From Janthinobacterium sp. BJB426 (GTDB lineage Bacteria; Pseudomonadota; Gammaproteobacteria; Burkholderiales; Burkholderiaceae_D), in contig NZ_PDZL01000003.1 in assembly GCF_002735705.1 (NCBI RefSeq), positions 372,001-436,000 on the forward strand: DNA of 64,000 bases. Direction: 5' to 3'. Positions 63,017 through 64,000 of the stretch are shown piece by piece. Within the stretch, counting starts at the first letter, position 1. Every line of letters begins with the position of its first letter. Below the pieces are notes generated by a model. The model saw nothing but the letters and a program-made list of their open reading frames with translations. It was not told the DNA's origin and ran no database searches. Made by a program: the position numbers and the translations under genes.

Positions 63017-64000
63017 TTGCGCCAGCTGCTGACGGCCATCCTGCGCTTCCTGCTGCGCCATGCGCTGCAGTTCGCCCTGTTCATCGCCATCCTGCTGGCC
63101 GGACGCCTGCTGCTGGCCGAATGGCGCGCCTACAGCGCTGGCAGCGAAGCCGTCACCGCGCTCAGGCTGGCCGCCGGCGGCGCCGATCATCATGGCGCCG
63201 GCCTGGCCGCTGCCGCCACGGACCGCATCAACGCCCTGCGGCAAGCGCCACAAGCAAGCATCGCCGCGCGCCTGGCGCAAGTGAAGGCGCAATTGGCGGC
63301 CTTGCGCGCGCGGCAGCAGCCGTCGCTGTTCAGCCTCCCCCTGCCCGACACGAACACCCTGGCCCTGCACGCGCAAGACGAAGCGGCGCGCCGCGTGGAG
63401 ATCGAAGTACTGGTACAGGAAGCCCGTTATCTGACGGCCCTGCAGGCGGCGATCAGTGGCGAAGATGCACGCCAGACGCTGGCGCGCCTGCACGCGGACC
63501 ACGTGCGCGCGTATGCGGTACTGCAAAATAATCTGCGCCAGCGCCGTGAACTGGAAGCGCAGCATCCGCTGGCGGCACGCCTGCCCGGCAGCGACGCCTA
63601 TGCGCAGCTGTCGCAGCTTGAAGCGCAGGATCAGCGTTTGCGCGAGATCAACCTGCAAGCGTATCAGGCCTGGGCAACGCAGCGCACACGCACCAGCGCC
63701 ACTCACTCCGCCCGCCCCGCCCCATTTGCCATCGACGAGCAAACCTTGAGCGGCGCACTGGCGCCCGTGCAGGCGGCGATTACGGCCGGCGAAGGACAGC
63801 TGGCGCGCAACTGGATCGCCCGCTGGCGCGCGCCCGTCATGGACGTGGCGCCCACCGCCGCCCTGCTGATGCTGTCGGCCATGTTGCTGCCCGCCGCCAT
63901 CAAGGCCTTCTTTTACTTCGTGCTGGCGCCCGTCGCATCCCGTTTGCCGCCGCTGTCGATCGCGCGCACATTGCAGCTCAACGCCGCCAGCCTGCCCCTG
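63017..64000 (+). CDS. Hypothetical membrane protein, 3' end cut by window edge
   Basis: An open frame from TTG at 63017 continues to base 64000, giving at least 328 residues. TTG is chosen because the hydrophobic helix follows at once (FLLRHALQFALFIAILLAGR); no ATG lies in range. A second helix near 280 (LLMLSAMLLPAAIKAFFYFV) is followed by a further Pro-rich segment. Between them are about 240 residues of Ala/Arg/Gln-rich coiled-coil-like helix. It starts 12 bases after the SEC-C gene. The family is not recognised. Confidence 0.65.
   Translation, partial: MRQLLTAILRFLLRHALQFALFIAILLAGRLLLAEWRAYSAGSEAVTALRLAAGGADHHGAGLAAAATDRINALRQAPQASIAARLAQVKAQLAALRARQQPSLFSLPLPDTNTLALHAQDEAARRVEIEVLVQEARYLTALQAAISGEDARQTLARLHADHVRAYAVLQNNLRQRRELEAQHPLAARLPGSDAYAQLSQLEAQDQRLREINLQAYQAWATQRTRTSATHSARPAPFAIDEQTLSGALAPVQAAITAGEGQLARNWIARWRAPVMDVAPTAALLMLSAMLLPAAIKAFFYFVLAPVASRLPPLSIARTLQLNAASLPL

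Overview
The window is GC-rich, densely packed chromosomal DNA from a Gram-negative betaproteobacterium. It is most like the Oxalobacteraceae (Janthinobacterium or Massilia type), judged from protein resemblance and gene neighbourhoods only. Evidence for the class includes two Lol-type permeases, a general porin, a CpxRA pair, a LivFGMHK transporter, PpnN, and RpfE next to RecJ. No rRNA, tRNA, CRISPR array, intact insertion sequence or prophage was found. I read it as core and niche-adaptation chromosome with a few acquired or decaying patches.

Layout. 1-1854: three minus-strand genes of unknown function, two of which are diverged paralogues with the same C-terminal motif. 2265-6364: an export-associated DUF1800/DUF1501 pair facing a secreted intradiol-dioxygenase-like protein. 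6490-10456: a Cpx-type envelope-stress module with a Spy-like periplasmic protein, a Ser/Gly-rich protein, CpxR, CpxA and a FlxA-like coiled-coil protein. Three perfect GTAAA-N5-GTAAA CpxR boxes lie in front of these units. 10485-18894: housekeeping and mixed genes (dcd, hydrolases, a TauE/LysR divergent pair, an AT-rich orphan membrane gene, comEC, a methyltransferase). 18977-28024: a Cys-rich microprotein, a SUV3-like helicase, and a minus-strand run of duplicated lolC-type permeases, lolD, tatD, a sorbosone-dehydrogenase-like gene and a lone Tae4-type amidase. 28187-31382: rpfE-recJ-fosA. 31591-34503: a promoter, a GEMM-I (cyclic-di-GMP) riboswitch and a large secreted S53 protease lipoprotein with Ig-like repeats. 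34583-36630: a Xre-RES toxin-antitoxin pair, DUF2288, a nested inverted-repeat element and a duplicated fragment of the RES tail. 37277-42094: a branched-chain amino-acid-type ABC transporter with fused LivM-LivG. 42426-49868: a lipoprotein pair, a Sel1 protein, cpdB, prfB with its programmed +1 frameshift, a HAD phosphatase and lysS.

49884-58875 is the most distinctive system. It is a nine-gene operon that looks like a 2-ketogluconate (kgu) pathway, with kguE, kguK and kguD homologues. A LacI-type regulator (PtxS-like) lies upstream, and near-palindromic ACCGGT operators match the known PtxS site. Where Pseudomonas has the MFS permease KguT, this operon carries a complete polar-amino-acid-type ABC transporter, a porin and an extra Gfo/Idh/MocA dehydrogenase. 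The window ends with ppnN, a POT peptide transporter, a UPF0149/SEC-C protein and a membrane protein cut by the window edge.

Regulatory logic visible from sequence: CpxR controls envelope-stress genes, c-di-GMP likely controls the secreted protease, a PtxS-like repressor controls sugar-acid uptake, and RF2 autoregulates by frameshifting.
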